From the NCBI RefSeq assembly GCF_016722785.1, contig NZ_JAEQNE010000012.1:57501-110087 (forward strand): 52,587 bases of DNA, in the 5' to 3' direction. Shown in pieces: positions 30,763-38,354 of this stretch; the stretch's first letter is position 1; each line of letters opens with the position of its first letter. The notes beneath the pieces were generated by a model. That model was given only the letters and a program-made list of their open reading frames with translations, made no database searches and was not told the origin of the DNA. The stretch is from Ramlibacter monticola (GTDB taxonomy: Bacteria; Pseudomonadota; Gammaproteobacteria; Burkholderiales; Burkholderiaceae_C). Made by a program: the position numbers and the translations under genes.

Positions 30763-31353
30763 TCACCGCGGATCCCACCGCCGCACCGACTCCGACTCCA
30801 GCCCGAACAGGTCCAGGACGCGCCCCAGCGTGTGGTCCACCATTTCCTCCAGGCTGGCCGGCTTGGCGTAGAAGGCCGGCACGGGCGGGTAGACGATGGC
30901 GCCGGCTTCCGTCGCGGCGGCCATGCTGCGCAGGTGGCCCAGGTGCAAGGGCGTTTCGCGCACCATCAGCACCAGCCGCCGGCGCTCCTTCAGCGCCACG
31001 TCGGCCGCGCGCGTGAGCAGCGAGCTCGTGACGCCGGTCGCGATCTCGGACAGCGTCTTGATGGAGCAGGGCGCCACCACCATCCCCAGCGTCTTGAACG
31101 ACCCGCTGGCGATACGCGCGCCGATGTCCGCCTGCGCGTAGCTGAAGTCGGCCATCGCCTTCAGCGCATCGACCGTCACCTCGGACTCGTGCCCCAGCGT
31201 CACCTGGGCCGAGTTGCTCAGCACCAGGTGGCTTTCGACGTCCATCCGCCGCAGCATCTGCAGCAAGCGAATCCCATAGACGGAACCCGAGGCGCCGCTG
31301 ACGCCGACGATCAGCCGGGGGCGCGCGCCTCCGGGCGGCCGTGCGGCGCTCAC
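30763..31353 (-). CDS. ubiX: flavin prenyltransferase UbiX
   Basis: 196 aa. Makes prenylated FMN, cofactor of UbiD-type decarboxylases (ubiquinone synthesis). Features: RLIVGVSGASGSVYGIRLLQ FMN-binding start, HLVLSNSAQVTL, the loop VVAPCSIKTLSEIATGVTSS, RRLVLMVRETPLHLGHLRSM and VPAFYAKPASLEEMVDHTLG. The GTG at 31353 overlaps the tautomerase stop (GTGA), so an 8-9-residue longer start is rejected. No ubiD is visible in the window. Ends 7 bp from the hairpin repeat. Confidence 0.92.
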   Translation of the reverse strand: MSAARPPGGARPRLIVGVSGASGSVYGIRLLQMLRRMDVESHLVLSNSAQVTLGHESEVTVDALKAMADFSYAQADIGARIASGSFKTLGMVVAPCSIKTLSEIATGVTSSLLTRAADVALKERRRLVLMVRETPLHLGHLRSMAAATEAGAIVYPPVPAFYAKPASLEEMVDHTLGRVLDLFGLESESVRRWDPR

Positions 31354-31550
31354 GAGCCCTGCTTCTTCTTCTCGGACCACAGCTCGCCGCCCGTGGCCCA
31401 GTCGGTGGGCTGGATGTCGTACAGCAGGATGTCCACCGATTCGGCCTTGCTGCCCAGCGTTTCCACGCAGGCCTGCGTGAGCGCCTTCACCAGGTTCTTC
31501 TTCTGCTCGGGCGTGCGGCCTTCGAACAGCTCGACTCGGATCGTCGGCAT
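31350..31550 (-). CDS. 4-oxalocrotonate tautomerase-like enzyme
   Basis: 66 aa, small hexamer-type tautomerase. The catalytic Pro directly follows Met1 (MPTIRVELFEGRTPEQKKNL) and the family pattern VKALTQACVETLGSKAESVD follows. Tautomerases of this size act on 2-hydroxy-muconate-type or related enols; no meta-cleavage pathway genes are nearby, so the role is open. It is cotranslated with ubiX and diverges from the dienelactone-hydrolase gene with 82 bp between. Confidence 0.85.
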   Translation of the reverse strand: MPTIRVELFEGRTPEQKKNLVKALTQACVETLGSKAESVDILLYDIQPTDWATGGELWSEKKKQGS

Positions 31551-31632
31551 GGGGTTACTCCGTGAAGAAAACCCGGATTGTGCAGGGTCTGACTAGACTC
31601 CGCCTCCTTTCCACCCCCAAGGGAGAGTCTCC

Positions 31633-32529
31633 ATGCTTCGCGATGATTTCCGGAAAGATTTCGATTCGCTGCGGCCGGGCGAATCCACCCTCGAAGGCGC
31701 CACCCGGCGCACCGCGCTGAAGGCGGCGCTGGGCGTCGGCTACGCGGCGGCCGCCGTGCCGTTGATGGCGCAGACGGCGATCCGCACGCCGGCCGACGGC
31801 CTCACCGTGGGCGAGGTCAGCTACGACGTGGGCGGCTTCAAGGTGCCCGCCTATCGCGCGGCGCCCGCCGGCAAGACCAACCTGCCCGTGATCCTGGTGG
31901 TGCAGGAGATCTTCGGCGTGCACGAATACATCGCCGACACCGCGCGCCGCTTCGCGCGCGCCGGCTACCTGGCGATCGCGCCGGACCTCTACAAGCGCCA
32001 GGGGGACCCGCGCCAGGTCACGGAGATCCCGAAGATCATGAGCGACATCGTCTCCAAGGTGCCCGACGCGCAGGTGATGGGCGACCTCGACGGGGCCCTG
32101 AAGTGGGCCGCTGCCAACGGCGGCGATGGCGGCCGCGCCGGCGTGACCGGCTTCTGCTGGGGCGGGCGCATCACCTGGCTGTATGCCGCGCACGCGCCGG
32201 TGAAGGCCGGCGTGGCCTGGTACGGCCGCCTGGTCGGCACGCCGTCGGAACTCACGCCGCGCAACCCGGTGGACCTCGCCGCCAGCCTCAAGGCGCCGGT
32301 GCTGGGTCTCTACGGCGAAGCCGACACGGGCATCCCCCTGGACACGGTTGATAAGATGAAGACTGCGCTGGCTGCCGGTTCCCCGGCCGCCAAGGCCTCG
32401 CAGATCGTCGTTTATCCGCAGGCGCCGCACGGCTTCCACGCCGACTACCGCCCCAGCTACCGGCAGGCGGCGGCCGACGACGGATGGAAGCGGGCGCTGG
32501 ACTGGTTCAAGACGCACGGCGTGGCCTGA
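31633..32529 (+). CDS. dienelactone-hydrolase family protein with Tat-like signal
   Basis: 298 aa. The N-terminal RRTALKAALGVGYAAAAVPL looks like a twin-arginine export signal after a charged lead. The hydrolase core holds VVQEIFGVHEYIADTARRFA, the nucleophile Cys in GVTGFCWGGRITWLYA (about 177), Asp in LYGEADTGIP and His in QAPHGFHADYRP. Family role: hydrolysis of dienelactones or similar esters. If exported it would be periplasmic, unlike classical carboxymethylenebutenolidases. Followed by a strong terminator. Confidence 0.82.
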   Translation: MLRDDFRKDFDSLRPGESTLEGATRRTALKAALGVGYAAAAVPLMAQTAIRTPADGLTVGEVSYDVGGFKVPAYRAAPAGKTNLPVILVVQEIFGVHEYIADTARRFARAGYLAIAPDLYKRQGDPRQVTEIPKIMSDIVSKVPDAQVMGDLDGALKWAAANGGDGGRAGVTGFCWGGRITWLYAAHAPVKAGVAWYGRLVGTPSELTPRNPVDLAASLKAPVLGLYGEADTGIPLDTVDKMKTALAAGSPAAKASQIVVYPQAPHGFHADYRPSYRQAAADDGWKRALDWFKTHGVA

Positions 32530-32556
32530 AGCCCCAACAACAACGACCTCGCCCGC

Positions 32557-32580
32557 AGCCGCCCCGAGGGGCGGCTTTTC
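32557..32580 (+). terminator. terminator after dienelactone hydrolase
   Basis: Stem AGCCGCCC (32557-32564) pairs with GGGCGGCT (32569-32576), 4-nt loop, then TTTTC. It sits 3 nt before the GTG of the ZIP transporter, so that gene needs its own promoter or is made from read-through. Confidence 0.75.
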
Positions 32581-32582
32581 AT

Positions 32583-33452
32583 GTGAACCTGATCGCCATC
32601 CTCTTCGCCACGCTGGCTGCCGGCATCGGCAGCGTCTGGCTTGCCGCCGCGCTCATGCGCCTCGGCTGGCTGCCCGGCACCGGCCCGGAGCGCGGGACGG
32701 GCGAGCAGCACCTCCTGAGCCTGGCCGCCGGCGCCCTGATGGCGACCGCCTTCATGCACCTGCTGCCCGAGGCGCTGGAAAGCGGCCACGACGCGCAGGC
32801 CCTGTTCGGCACGCTGCTGGTGGGGCTGGTGTTCTTCTTCCTGCTGGACAAGGCGGAGCTGTGGCACCACGGCCACGAGCACCACCACCCGGAGGACGAG
32901 GGGCCTGGCCACGAGAACACCCACGTCGCGCATGCCCACGCGCACGGGCATTCGCGGCAGCCCGCGCACCCGCGGCCGCAACTGGCCGAGCCGGCCGTGC
33001 GCTCGGGCGGCTGGGCCGTGCTCACCGGCGACAGCGTGCACTGCTTCGGCGACGGCATCCTGATCGCGTCCGCCTTCGCGGCGGACCTGCGGCTGGGCGT
33101 GGTGGCCGCGCTGGCGGTGCTGGCGCACGAGGTGCCGCACCACATCGGCGACCTCGCCGTGCTGCGGCAGACCAGCGGCAGCCGGCGCGCGGCCCTGGTG
33201 AAGGTGTCGCTCGCCGGTGCGGTGACGCCGCTAGGCGGCCTGGTGGGCTGGTGGCTGGTCGACCGCCTGGTGGTGTACCTGCCGTTCTTCCTGGTGGTCG
33301 CCAGCAGCAGCTTCATCTACGTGGCGCTGGCCGACCTGATCCCGCAACTGCAACGACGGCTGGGCGCCCGCGAGACGGTCGCCCAGATCGTGTGGCTGCT
33401 GGTAGGGATCGGCCTGGTGTCGCTGGTGAGCCTGCTCGCGCACGCCCACTGA
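32583..33452 (+). CDS. ZIP-family divalent metal transporter
   Basis: 289 aa, about seven to eight membrane helices. A His-rich cytoplasmic loop follows the third helix (HHGHEHHHPEDEG...HAHAHGHS, about 98-128), the usual Zn-binding loop. Conserved metal sites: HCFGDGILIASAFA (helix 4) and LAHEVPHHIGDLAVLRQTSG (helix 5). Probably imports Zn2+ or Fe2+. The GTG at 32583 matches the membrane topology, starting with VNLIAILFATLAAGIGSVW. No metalloregulator box or Zur gene was recognised nearby. Confidence 0.88.
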   Translation: MNLIAILFATLAAGIGSVWLAAALMRLGWLPGTGPERGTGEQHLLSLAAGALMATAFMHLLPEALESGHDAQALFGTLLVGLVFFFLLDKAELWHHGHEHHHPEDEGPGHENTHVAHAHAHGHSRQPAHPRPQLAEPAVRSGGWAVLTGDSVHCFGDGILIASAFAADLRLGVVAALAVLAHEVPHHIGDLAVLRQTSGSRRAALVKVSLAGAVTPLGGLVGWWLVDRLVVYLPFFLVVASSSFIYVALADLIPQLQRRLGARETVAQIVWLLVGIGLVSLVSLLAHAH

Positions 33453-33465
33453 GCCTCAGCCCGGC

Positions 33466-33843
33466 TCAGCGACGGTAGGGATCGTTCGGCCGGCGGTCGA
33501 AGCGGTTCGGCACGCCGTCGCCATCGCGGTCGTTGCGCCAGCCCCGGTGGTGGCCGTAGTGGCGGCCATGCCCGTTGTCGTAGTAGATGTAGCTCGGCTG
33601 CGTGTACACGTAGCTGGGCTGCGAATACACGTACCTTGGCTGCGAATAGACATACGCCGGCTGGTTGTAGACGTACGCGGGCTGGTTATAGACGTACGGG
33701 TCGTACGCGTAGGGCTGCGAATAACCCAGCGGCACGCCGATCGAAAGGTGGACCGAGCCACCCGCGTGCGCGGGGGCGGCGAAAAGGGCGGCGGTCGCCG
33801 CCAGCGCGGCCGCGATCGTGACGGTGCGAGTCGTGATTCCCAT
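33466..33843 (-). CDS. secreted Tyr-rich repeat protein (YVYxQP repeats)
   Basis: 125 aa. Signal peptide MGITTRTVTIAAALAATAAL ending AHA, then about 50 residues of 7-aa repeats: YVYNQPA twice, then YVYSQPR, YVYSQPS, YVYTQPS, YIYYDNG. The C-terminal 30 residues are acidic/Arg-rich with NDRDGDGVPNRFDRRPNDPY, a thrombospondin-3-like Ca-binding loop. Related PxPV/Tyr-rich repeat proteins occur in beta-proteobacteria; function unknown. The ribosome-binding site AAGGAG precedes ATG 33843. It diverges from the glycine-rich gene. Confidence 0.8.
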   Translation of the reverse strand: MGITTRTVTIAAALAATAALFAAPAHAGGSVHLSIGVPLGYSQPYAYDPYVYNQPAYVYNQPAYVYSQPRYVYSQPSYVYTQPSYIYYDNGHGRHYGHHRGWRNDRDGDGVPNRFDRRPNDPYRR

Positions 33844-33953
33844 TGTGTACTCCTTCGGGATGACCCACCCATCCTGCACCCGCCGTGTCAAGCGCAGCGA
33901 CGCGCCGTGCAAAGTGCAGGTGAAGCTCGCAGCCGTTCGTTTCCGCACGGACC

Positions 33954-34012
33954 GGCAGTCCTACATTCCTGCGGACGTTGTCCGACAGGTCGCTGTGCGC
34001 CGCAGTCCTAAT
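33954..34012 (+). promoter_or_regulatory. spaced CTA/CCGACA/CTA motif upstream of the Gly-rich gene
   Basis: GGCAGTCCTAC (CTA at 33961), CCGACA at 33982 and CGCAGTCCTAA (CTA at 34008). Spacing 21 and 26 nt. The same three-part layout recurs upstream of the lipoprotein operon at 45000-45051 and 45196-45245. Probably a promoter or activator site; proof needs transcript mapping. Confidence 0.5.
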
Positions 34013-34106
34013 CTGCCCTGTTGATGGAGGACGTGAACCCTTCCGTGGTACAGGCCGGGCAGTCCTTCGTCACGCATCGGATCGACATCGAAAAGGAGAG
34101 AATGAG

Positions 34107-35666
34107 ATGGCATCTCGTGACTACGAAGACCGCGACCGCCAGGGCCGCTGGGGCAGCAGCGACCAGCAGCAGCAGGATCGCGGCCAGGGCTACGGCGGCG
34201 GTGGCGGCGAGTCGCGCGGCAGCTGGGGCGGGCAGCAGGGCAGCTATGGCTCGCAGGGATCGCAGGGATCGCAGGGCTCACAGGGCTCCTCGCAGGGCGG
34301 CTATGGCGGCCAGCGTTCCGGTTCCGAATTCGGATCGCAGCAGTCCTCGGGCTACGGCGGCTACGGTGGCGAGAGCCACGGCTACGGCCGCGGCTCGTCG
34401 GACTACGGCGGTGGCCAGCAGGGCGGCGGCCAGCAGGGCGGCGGCCAGCAGGGCGGCGGCTGGGGCCGGAGCGAAGGCAGCGAATTCGGCGGCGGCCGGG
34501 GCGCGGGCGGCATGCAGTCGTCCGGCCTGGGCGGCGGCGCGGGCAGCTACGGCCAGGGCGGCCAGTCCGGCTACGGCAGTGGCGGGGCCGGTTACGGCTA
34601 TGGCGGTGGCAACCAGGGCAACCCGGGCAACTGGGGCGGCCAGTCCGGCCAGAGCGACTGGGGTCGCTACGGCGGCCAGCAGGGCAGCTGGAGCGGCGGC
34701 CAGGGCGGCGGCCTGCAAGGCGGCTACGGCCAGGGCGGCGGCATGGGAGGCAGCAGCTACGGCCAGATGGGCGGCGGCATGGGCAACCAGAGCAGCTATG
34801 GCCAGATGGGCAGCGGCACCTATGGCCAGTCGGGCGGCGGCTACGGCGGCGGCCAGGGCTTCGGCCCGAGCGGCGGCTACGGCAGCACGCAGGGAAGCCA
34901 GGGGCATGGCAGCTACGGCGGTGGCATGGGCCAGGGCAGCCATGGCGGCAGCCAGAGCTACGGTAGCCAGGCTCATGGCAGCGGCCAGTACGGTGGCGGG
35001 CAGGGCGGCGGCTACGGCAGCAGCCAGGGCAGCTTCGGCGGCGGCATGGGCAACCAGAGCAGCTATGGCCAGGGCAGCTATGGCGGCAGCCAAGGGTACG
35101 GCCAAGGTGGCAGCCAGGGCTACGGCCAGGGTGGCAGCTACGGCCAGGGCGGCAGCTACGGCGGCCAGGGCGGCTATGGCAGCCAGGGCAGCCACGGCCA
35201 GCACCACGATCCCGAGTACCACCAGTGGCGCGAGGAGCAGATCCGCAACCTCGACAACGACTACCAGTCCTGGCGGCAGGAGCGTTATCGCAAGTTCAGC
35301 GACGAGTTCACCAGCTGGCGCAACAGCCGCAGCGGCGGCCAGGTCCAGAACAACCCGTCCGGCTCCGGCGGCCTGTCGGGCGGCAGCGGCAGCTCCGGCG
35401 GCTACGGCTCCACCGGCCAGAGCGGCTCGAGCAGCCTGCACGGCGGCGGCGGCATGGGCAGCTCGGGCAGCAGCATGAGCGGTGGCAGCGGCACCTCGGG
35501 CAGCAGCATGAGCGGCGGCAGCGGCACCTCGGGCAGCTCCGGGACGTCAGGCAGCTCGGGCGGCAGCACCGGTTCGAGCGGCAGCAGTGGCACCGGCGGC
35601 TCGACCGGCACCAGCGGCTCGAGCTCGACGACCGGCAGCAGCGGGTCCGGCAGCACCCGCAAGTGA
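34107..35666 (+). CDS. 519-aa Gly/Ser/Tyr/Gln low-complexity protein, FUS-like
   Basis: A short charged start (MASRDYEDRDRQGRWGSSDQ) leads into some 330 residues of repeats such as GGYGQ, GSYGQGG, SQGSQGS and GGGMGNQSSYGQ. Then comes one folded-looking, charged island at about 366-410 (HDPEYHQWREEQIRNLDNDY...WRQERYRKFSDEF...SWRN) and a C-terminal Ser/Gly/Thr-rich tail. No signal peptide. Composition is like prion-like domains that phase-separate in eukaryotes; the helical island is the only part likely to be globular. AAGGAG lies 9 nt upstream. A strong terminator follows. Function unknown; stress-associated by position, inference only. Confidence 0.8.
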   Translation: MASRDYEDRDRQGRWGSSDQQQQDRGQGYGGGGGESRGSWGGQQGSYGSQGSQGSQGSQGSSQGGYGGQRSGSEFGSQQSSGYGGYGGESHGYGRGSSDYGGGQQGGGQQGGGQQGGGWGRSEGSEFGGGRGAGGMQSSGLGGGAGSYGQGGQSGYGSGGAGYGYGGGNQGNPGNWGGQSGQSDWGRYGGQQGSWSGGQGGGLQGGYGQGGGMGGSSYGQMGGGMGNQSSYGQMGSGTYGQSGGGYGGGQGFGPSGGYGSTQGSQGHGSYGGGMGQGSHGGSQSYGSQAHGSGQYGGGQGGGYGSSQGSFGGGMGNQSSYGQGSYGGSQGYGQGGSQGYGQGGSYGQGGSYGGQGGYGSQGSHGQHHDPEYHQWREEQIRNLDNDYQSWRQERYRKFSDEFTSWRNSRSGGQVQNNPSGSGGLSGGSGSSGGYGSTGQSGSSSLHGGGGMGSSGSSMSGGSGTSGSSMSGGSGTSGSSGTSGSSGGSTGSSGSSGTGGSTGTSGSSSTTGSSGSGSTRK

Positions 35667-35690
35667 TCGCCTGAAAGCCGAAGCAGCCTC

Positions 35691-35721
35691 AGCGGCGCCG
35701 CCGATGCGGCGCCGCTTTTTT
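35691..35721 (+). terminator. strong terminator after the Gly-rich gene
   Basis: 10-bp stem AGCGGCGCCG (35691-35700) with CGGCGCCGCT (35707-35716), 6-nt loop, then TTTTTT. Ends the low-complexity gene and separates it from the DUF4142 genes. Confidence 0.85.
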
Positions 35722-35762
35722 GGCAGCACCGGATTCACAGCCAACAGACAGGGAGCACCGAC

Positions 35763-36401
35763 ATGAAACCGACCCGACTTCTCGCCGCGACCGCGCTCGC
35801 CGCGCTGGCCTTCGCCCTGGGCGCCGCGCAGGCGCAGACCCCCGGCACCGGCACCTCCGCCACCGGCGGCCAGTCCGCCCCGGTGGCGCAGCCCGGCGCC
35901 GGCACCCGCAACCTGCCCGTGCAGAGCCAGCAGCTCGCGCGCGGCGACCGCAAGTTCATCGAAGCGGCGGTCGGCAACGGCATGTTCGAGGTGCAGATCG
36001 CGCAGCTGGCGGCGGCCAAGGCCAACGACGGCAACGTCAAGAGCTTCGCCAGCATGCTGGTGGACCAGCACACGGCAGCCAACAACGAGCTGGTCCAGCT
36101 CGCCAATGCCCGCGGCGTCGAGCTGCCGGCCGCGCCCAGGCGTTCGCTGCGGCGCGAGATCGAGAAGCTGGGCAAGAAGAACGGCGAGGAGTTCGACCGC
36201 GAGTTCGTGCGCAAGGTGGGCCTCAAGGCGCACGAGAAGGACATCAAGATGTTCGAGAAGGCCCGCAAGGACGTGAAGGACCCCGAGCTGAAGGCCTTTG
36301 TCGACAAGACGCTGCCCACGCTGCGCGACCACCTGGCCGCGGCGGAAAAACTGCCGCAATCCGGGAAGAATGCGGCAGCGATGGGCGCGAACAAGCGGTA
36401 A
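35763..36401 (+). CDS. DUF4142 family periplasmic protein
   Basis: 212 aa. Signal peptide MKPTRLLAATALAALAFALG ending AQAQ, a disordered Thr/Gly/Ala stretch, then the DUF4142 four-helix domain from about residue 60: GDRKFIEAAVGNGMFEVQIA, FASMLVDQHTAANNELVQLA, EEFDREFVRKVGLKAHEKDI and VDKTLPTLRDHLAAAEKL. DUF4142 helical bundles are periplasmic and often induced by stress; no enzymatic role is known. The first of two tandem paralogues. Confidence 0.85.
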   Translation: MKPTRLLAATALAALAFALGAAQAQTPGTGTSATGGQSAPVAQPGAGTRNLPVQSQQLARGDRKFIEAAVGNGMFEVQIAQLAAAKANDGNVKSFASMLVDQHTAANNELVQLANARGVELPAAPRRSLRREIEKLGKKNGEEFDREFVRKVGLKAHEKDIKMFEKARKDVKDPELKAFVDKTLPTLRDHLAAAEKLPQSGKNAAAMGANKR

Positions 36402-36441
36402 CATCCCGGTCCTTCGCGCGTGACGCGACGAAAGACCGGGA

Positions 36442-37032
36442 ATGCGCAGGAGAACGTTGATCCGGATGGGGGTGGCGGCCGCGCTGGCGGCGCTGTCCTG
36501 GGCTGCGAGGGCCAACACGGCCGTCGCAGCCGCGTACGCGGCCTCGGCCGTGGCCGACGCCAAGCCGCTCGCGCCGCCGCAGCGGCTGGAGCGCCGCTTC
36601 CTGCAGATCAGCGCGGCCAACATGCGCTTCGAGGCCGAGGGCTCGCACCTGGCCCTCGCGCGCTCCAACAATCCCGCGGTCAAGGACCTCGCCAACAGCC
36701 TGCTGGCGCGCCAGCAGACGGCGCAGCCCGAACTCCTGCGCCTGCTGCACGCGCGCGGCATGGCGATGCCGCTGGCGACCAGCCACCACGGCAAGGTGCT
36801 CAAGCAGCTCGCGAAGCTCAGTGGCGCGAAGTTCGACCGGCTCTACGTCGACGAGGTCGTGATCAAGTCGTACCAGGACGACATCGCCAACTACGAGCGG
36901 GTCGGCCACGACGCCGAGGATCCGGTGCTCAAGGCCTGGGTGGAGCGGCAGCTGCCCACCCTGCGCCTGCACTTCGCCAAGGCCGGCAAGGCGCTGCCGA
37001 ATGCCTCGCTGAAGCCTCAGCGCGCGGTGTAG
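36442..37032 (+). CDS. DUF4142 family periplasmic protein (second copy)
   Basis: 196 aa. Signal peptide MRRRTLIRMGVAAALAALSW ending ARA, then a four-helix DUF4142 domain: RRFLQISAANMRFEAEGSHL, VKDLANSLLARQQTAQPELL, AKFDRLYVDEVVIKSYQDDI and VERQLPTLRLHFAKAGKAL. Only weakly similar to the gene before it, so the pair is an old duplication. 40 bp separate them, so they are probably cotranscribed. The 3' end overlaps the convergent DUF4019 gene by 16 bp. Confidence 0.82.
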   Translation: MRRRTLIRMGVAAALAALSWAARANTAVAAAYAASAVADAKPLAPPQRLERRFLQISAANMRFEAEGSHLALARSNNPAVKDLANSLLARQQTAQPELLRLLHARGMAMPLATSHHGKVLKQLAKLSGAKFDRLYVDEVVIKSYQDDIANYERVGHDAEDPVLKAWVERQLPTLRLHFAKAGKALPNASLKPQRAV

Positions 37033-37538
37033 CCGGTGACGCGCCAGCGGCCGTCCGGCTCGCGCACGGTGGTCACCGTTTCCTGCACCTGCTCCTTGCC
37101 GGCGAAGCGGCTGGTGAACACCACGGTCACGTAGTCGCCCTCGGGGCGGCCGGGCAGCGTCTTGCGGTACGCGGCCTCCACCGGCTCCCGCTCGACGAAG
37201 GCGCCGAACGGGTCGCGCAGCTTGGGGATGTTGTCCATCCAGGCGGGCAGCGGCACCGACTGGCGGAACACCTGGCTGGAGGCGTCCCATGCGGTGCCCC
37301 AGTCCTTGCGATCCAGCAGCACCAGCCAGGCATGCGCGGCGGTCTGGCCGGCCTTCTCCAGGTCGGCGTGCTCGCTCTTCGGCGGCGCGGCCGCGGGCCG
37401 CTGCGGCGCGGGCACGAGCGCCGGCACGGCCGGCAGCAGCGAGGGCTCGGAAAAGCGCGGCGAGGGCTTGGTCTGCCCCAGCGCCGCGGCGGCGGCGAGG
37501 GCGAGGCCCAGGGCCAGCACGGAGGAAAGCAGACGCAT
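37017..37538 (-). CDS. DUF4019 family secreted protein
   Basis: 173 aa. Signal peptide MRLLSSVLALGLALAAAAAL ending LGQ, a Pro/Ala-rich linker, then the DUF4019 core: AAHAWLVLLDRKDWGTAWDA, VFRQSVPLPAWMDNI, a Phe-Gly turn and the strands GDYVTVVFTSRF, then VREPDGRWRVTGY at the end. Periplasmic or outer-membrane associated; no known activity. Confidence 0.75.
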   Translation of the reverse strand: MRLLSSVLALGLALAAAAALGQTKPSPRFSEPSLLPAVPALVPAPQRPAAAPPKSEHADLEKAGQTAAHAWLVLLDRKDWGTAWDASSQVFRQSVPLPAWMDNIPKLRDPFGAFVEREPVEAAYRKTLPGRPEGDYVTVVFTSRFAGKEQVQETVTTVREPDGRWRVTGYTAR

Positions 37539-37617
37539 GGGGGAACTCCAGGAAACAGGGAAACCGCGGTCCGAAGTCTAGCGGCTGCCGACGGCCGGGC
37601 CGGCGCCGACCGCTCTT

Positions 37618-38334
37618 TTACCGGTCGTTTACCCGCAGCACGTCGCGCAGCAGGCGCGCGTTCGCCTGGCCCTGGTCCTCGTCCCAGACGCAGGGCACGC
37701 AGTTGGCGAAACCCTGCGGCGAATCGACCACCGTGTGCACCAGCCCCAGGCGGCGCTCCCATTCGATCGTCTGCTCCAGGTGCTCGCCGTGGAACCAGGT
37801 GCCGTGGCGGAATTCCGCGGCGACGAGGTGCCCCGCCATCTTTTCCGCGCAGTGCTCCACGTGCGCGATGCTCGCGCGGTTGCGCAGCAGCCAGGGCGCG
37901 AACTGGAAGTGCACCGCGCCCAGCTTGCCCGCGGCGCGCAGCGGTGCGAGCGCGGCGATGAAGCGGCGCCACAGCTCGTCGCGCAACTCCGCCGGCAGCT
38001 GCTCGTAGGAGACGGTGCGCCCCAGGCCCGCCGGCAGCGCCTTCTGCAGGTCGCGGGGAAAGGTGGTGGGCAGCGCCGGGTGGCCGGTGAAGAGCCGGAA
38101 GGCCTTCACGTGGAAGACGAAGCCGGGCGGCGTGCGCTCGGCCCAGGCCTGCGCGGTCTGCGGCAGCGGCATCGCGTAGTAGCTCGTATCCACCTCCACC
38201 AGCGGGAATTCCTGCGCGTAGAAGCGCAGGCGCTGTTCGGCGGTCCTGCAGGAGGGCGGATAGAAGCGGCCGCAGGCGACCAGCGTCTTGTCGGTCCAGG
38301 AAGCGGTGCCGACCAGGATGGGGTGCGGGATCAC
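37618..38334 (-). CDS. DUF72 family protein, apparently truncated at the C-terminus
   Basis: 238 aa. Starts (GTG) MIPHPILVGTASWTDKTLVA and has the DUF72 barrel features WYYP-type aromatic strand FPLVEVDTSYYAMP, FVFHVKAFRLFTGH and GAVHFQFAPWLLRN, up to VVDSPQGFANCVPCVWD. It then stops after 21 unrelated residues. Family members continue for about 60-90 residues with a conserved R-x-H-G-R, which is absent here and not found in adjacent frames. It is therefore probably a shortened or non-functional copy. Its start is 20 bp from the divergent helicase gene. Confidence 0.72.
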   Translation of the reverse strand: MIPHPILVGTASWTDKTLVACGRFYPPSCRTAEQRLRFYAQEFPLVEVDTSYYAMPLPQTAQAWAERTPPGFVFHVKAFRLFTGHPALPTTFPRDLQKALPAGLGRTVSYEQLPAELRDELWRRFIAALAPLRAAGKLGAVHFQFAPWLLRNRASIAHVEHCAEKMAGHLVAAEFRHGTWFHGEHLEQTIEWERRLGLVHTVVDSPQGFANCVPCVWDEDQGQANARLLRDVLRVNDR

Positions 38335-38354
38335 TGGATTAATATACAGCCGCC

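Noticed and set aside
34170..35200. CRISPR-like array in the repeated DNA of the glycine-rich gene
   Set aside because: Repeats are irregular in length, in frame and codon-like, with no unique spacers and no cas genes.
34278..35441. Ala/Val-rich frame opposite the glycine-rich gene, and an Ala/Arg-rich frame on the same strand
   Set aside because: Both are mechanical shadows of GGC/CAG/AGC repeats. Only the Gly/Ser/Tyr/Gln frame has a start with a strong ribosome-binding site, a folded island and a terminator.
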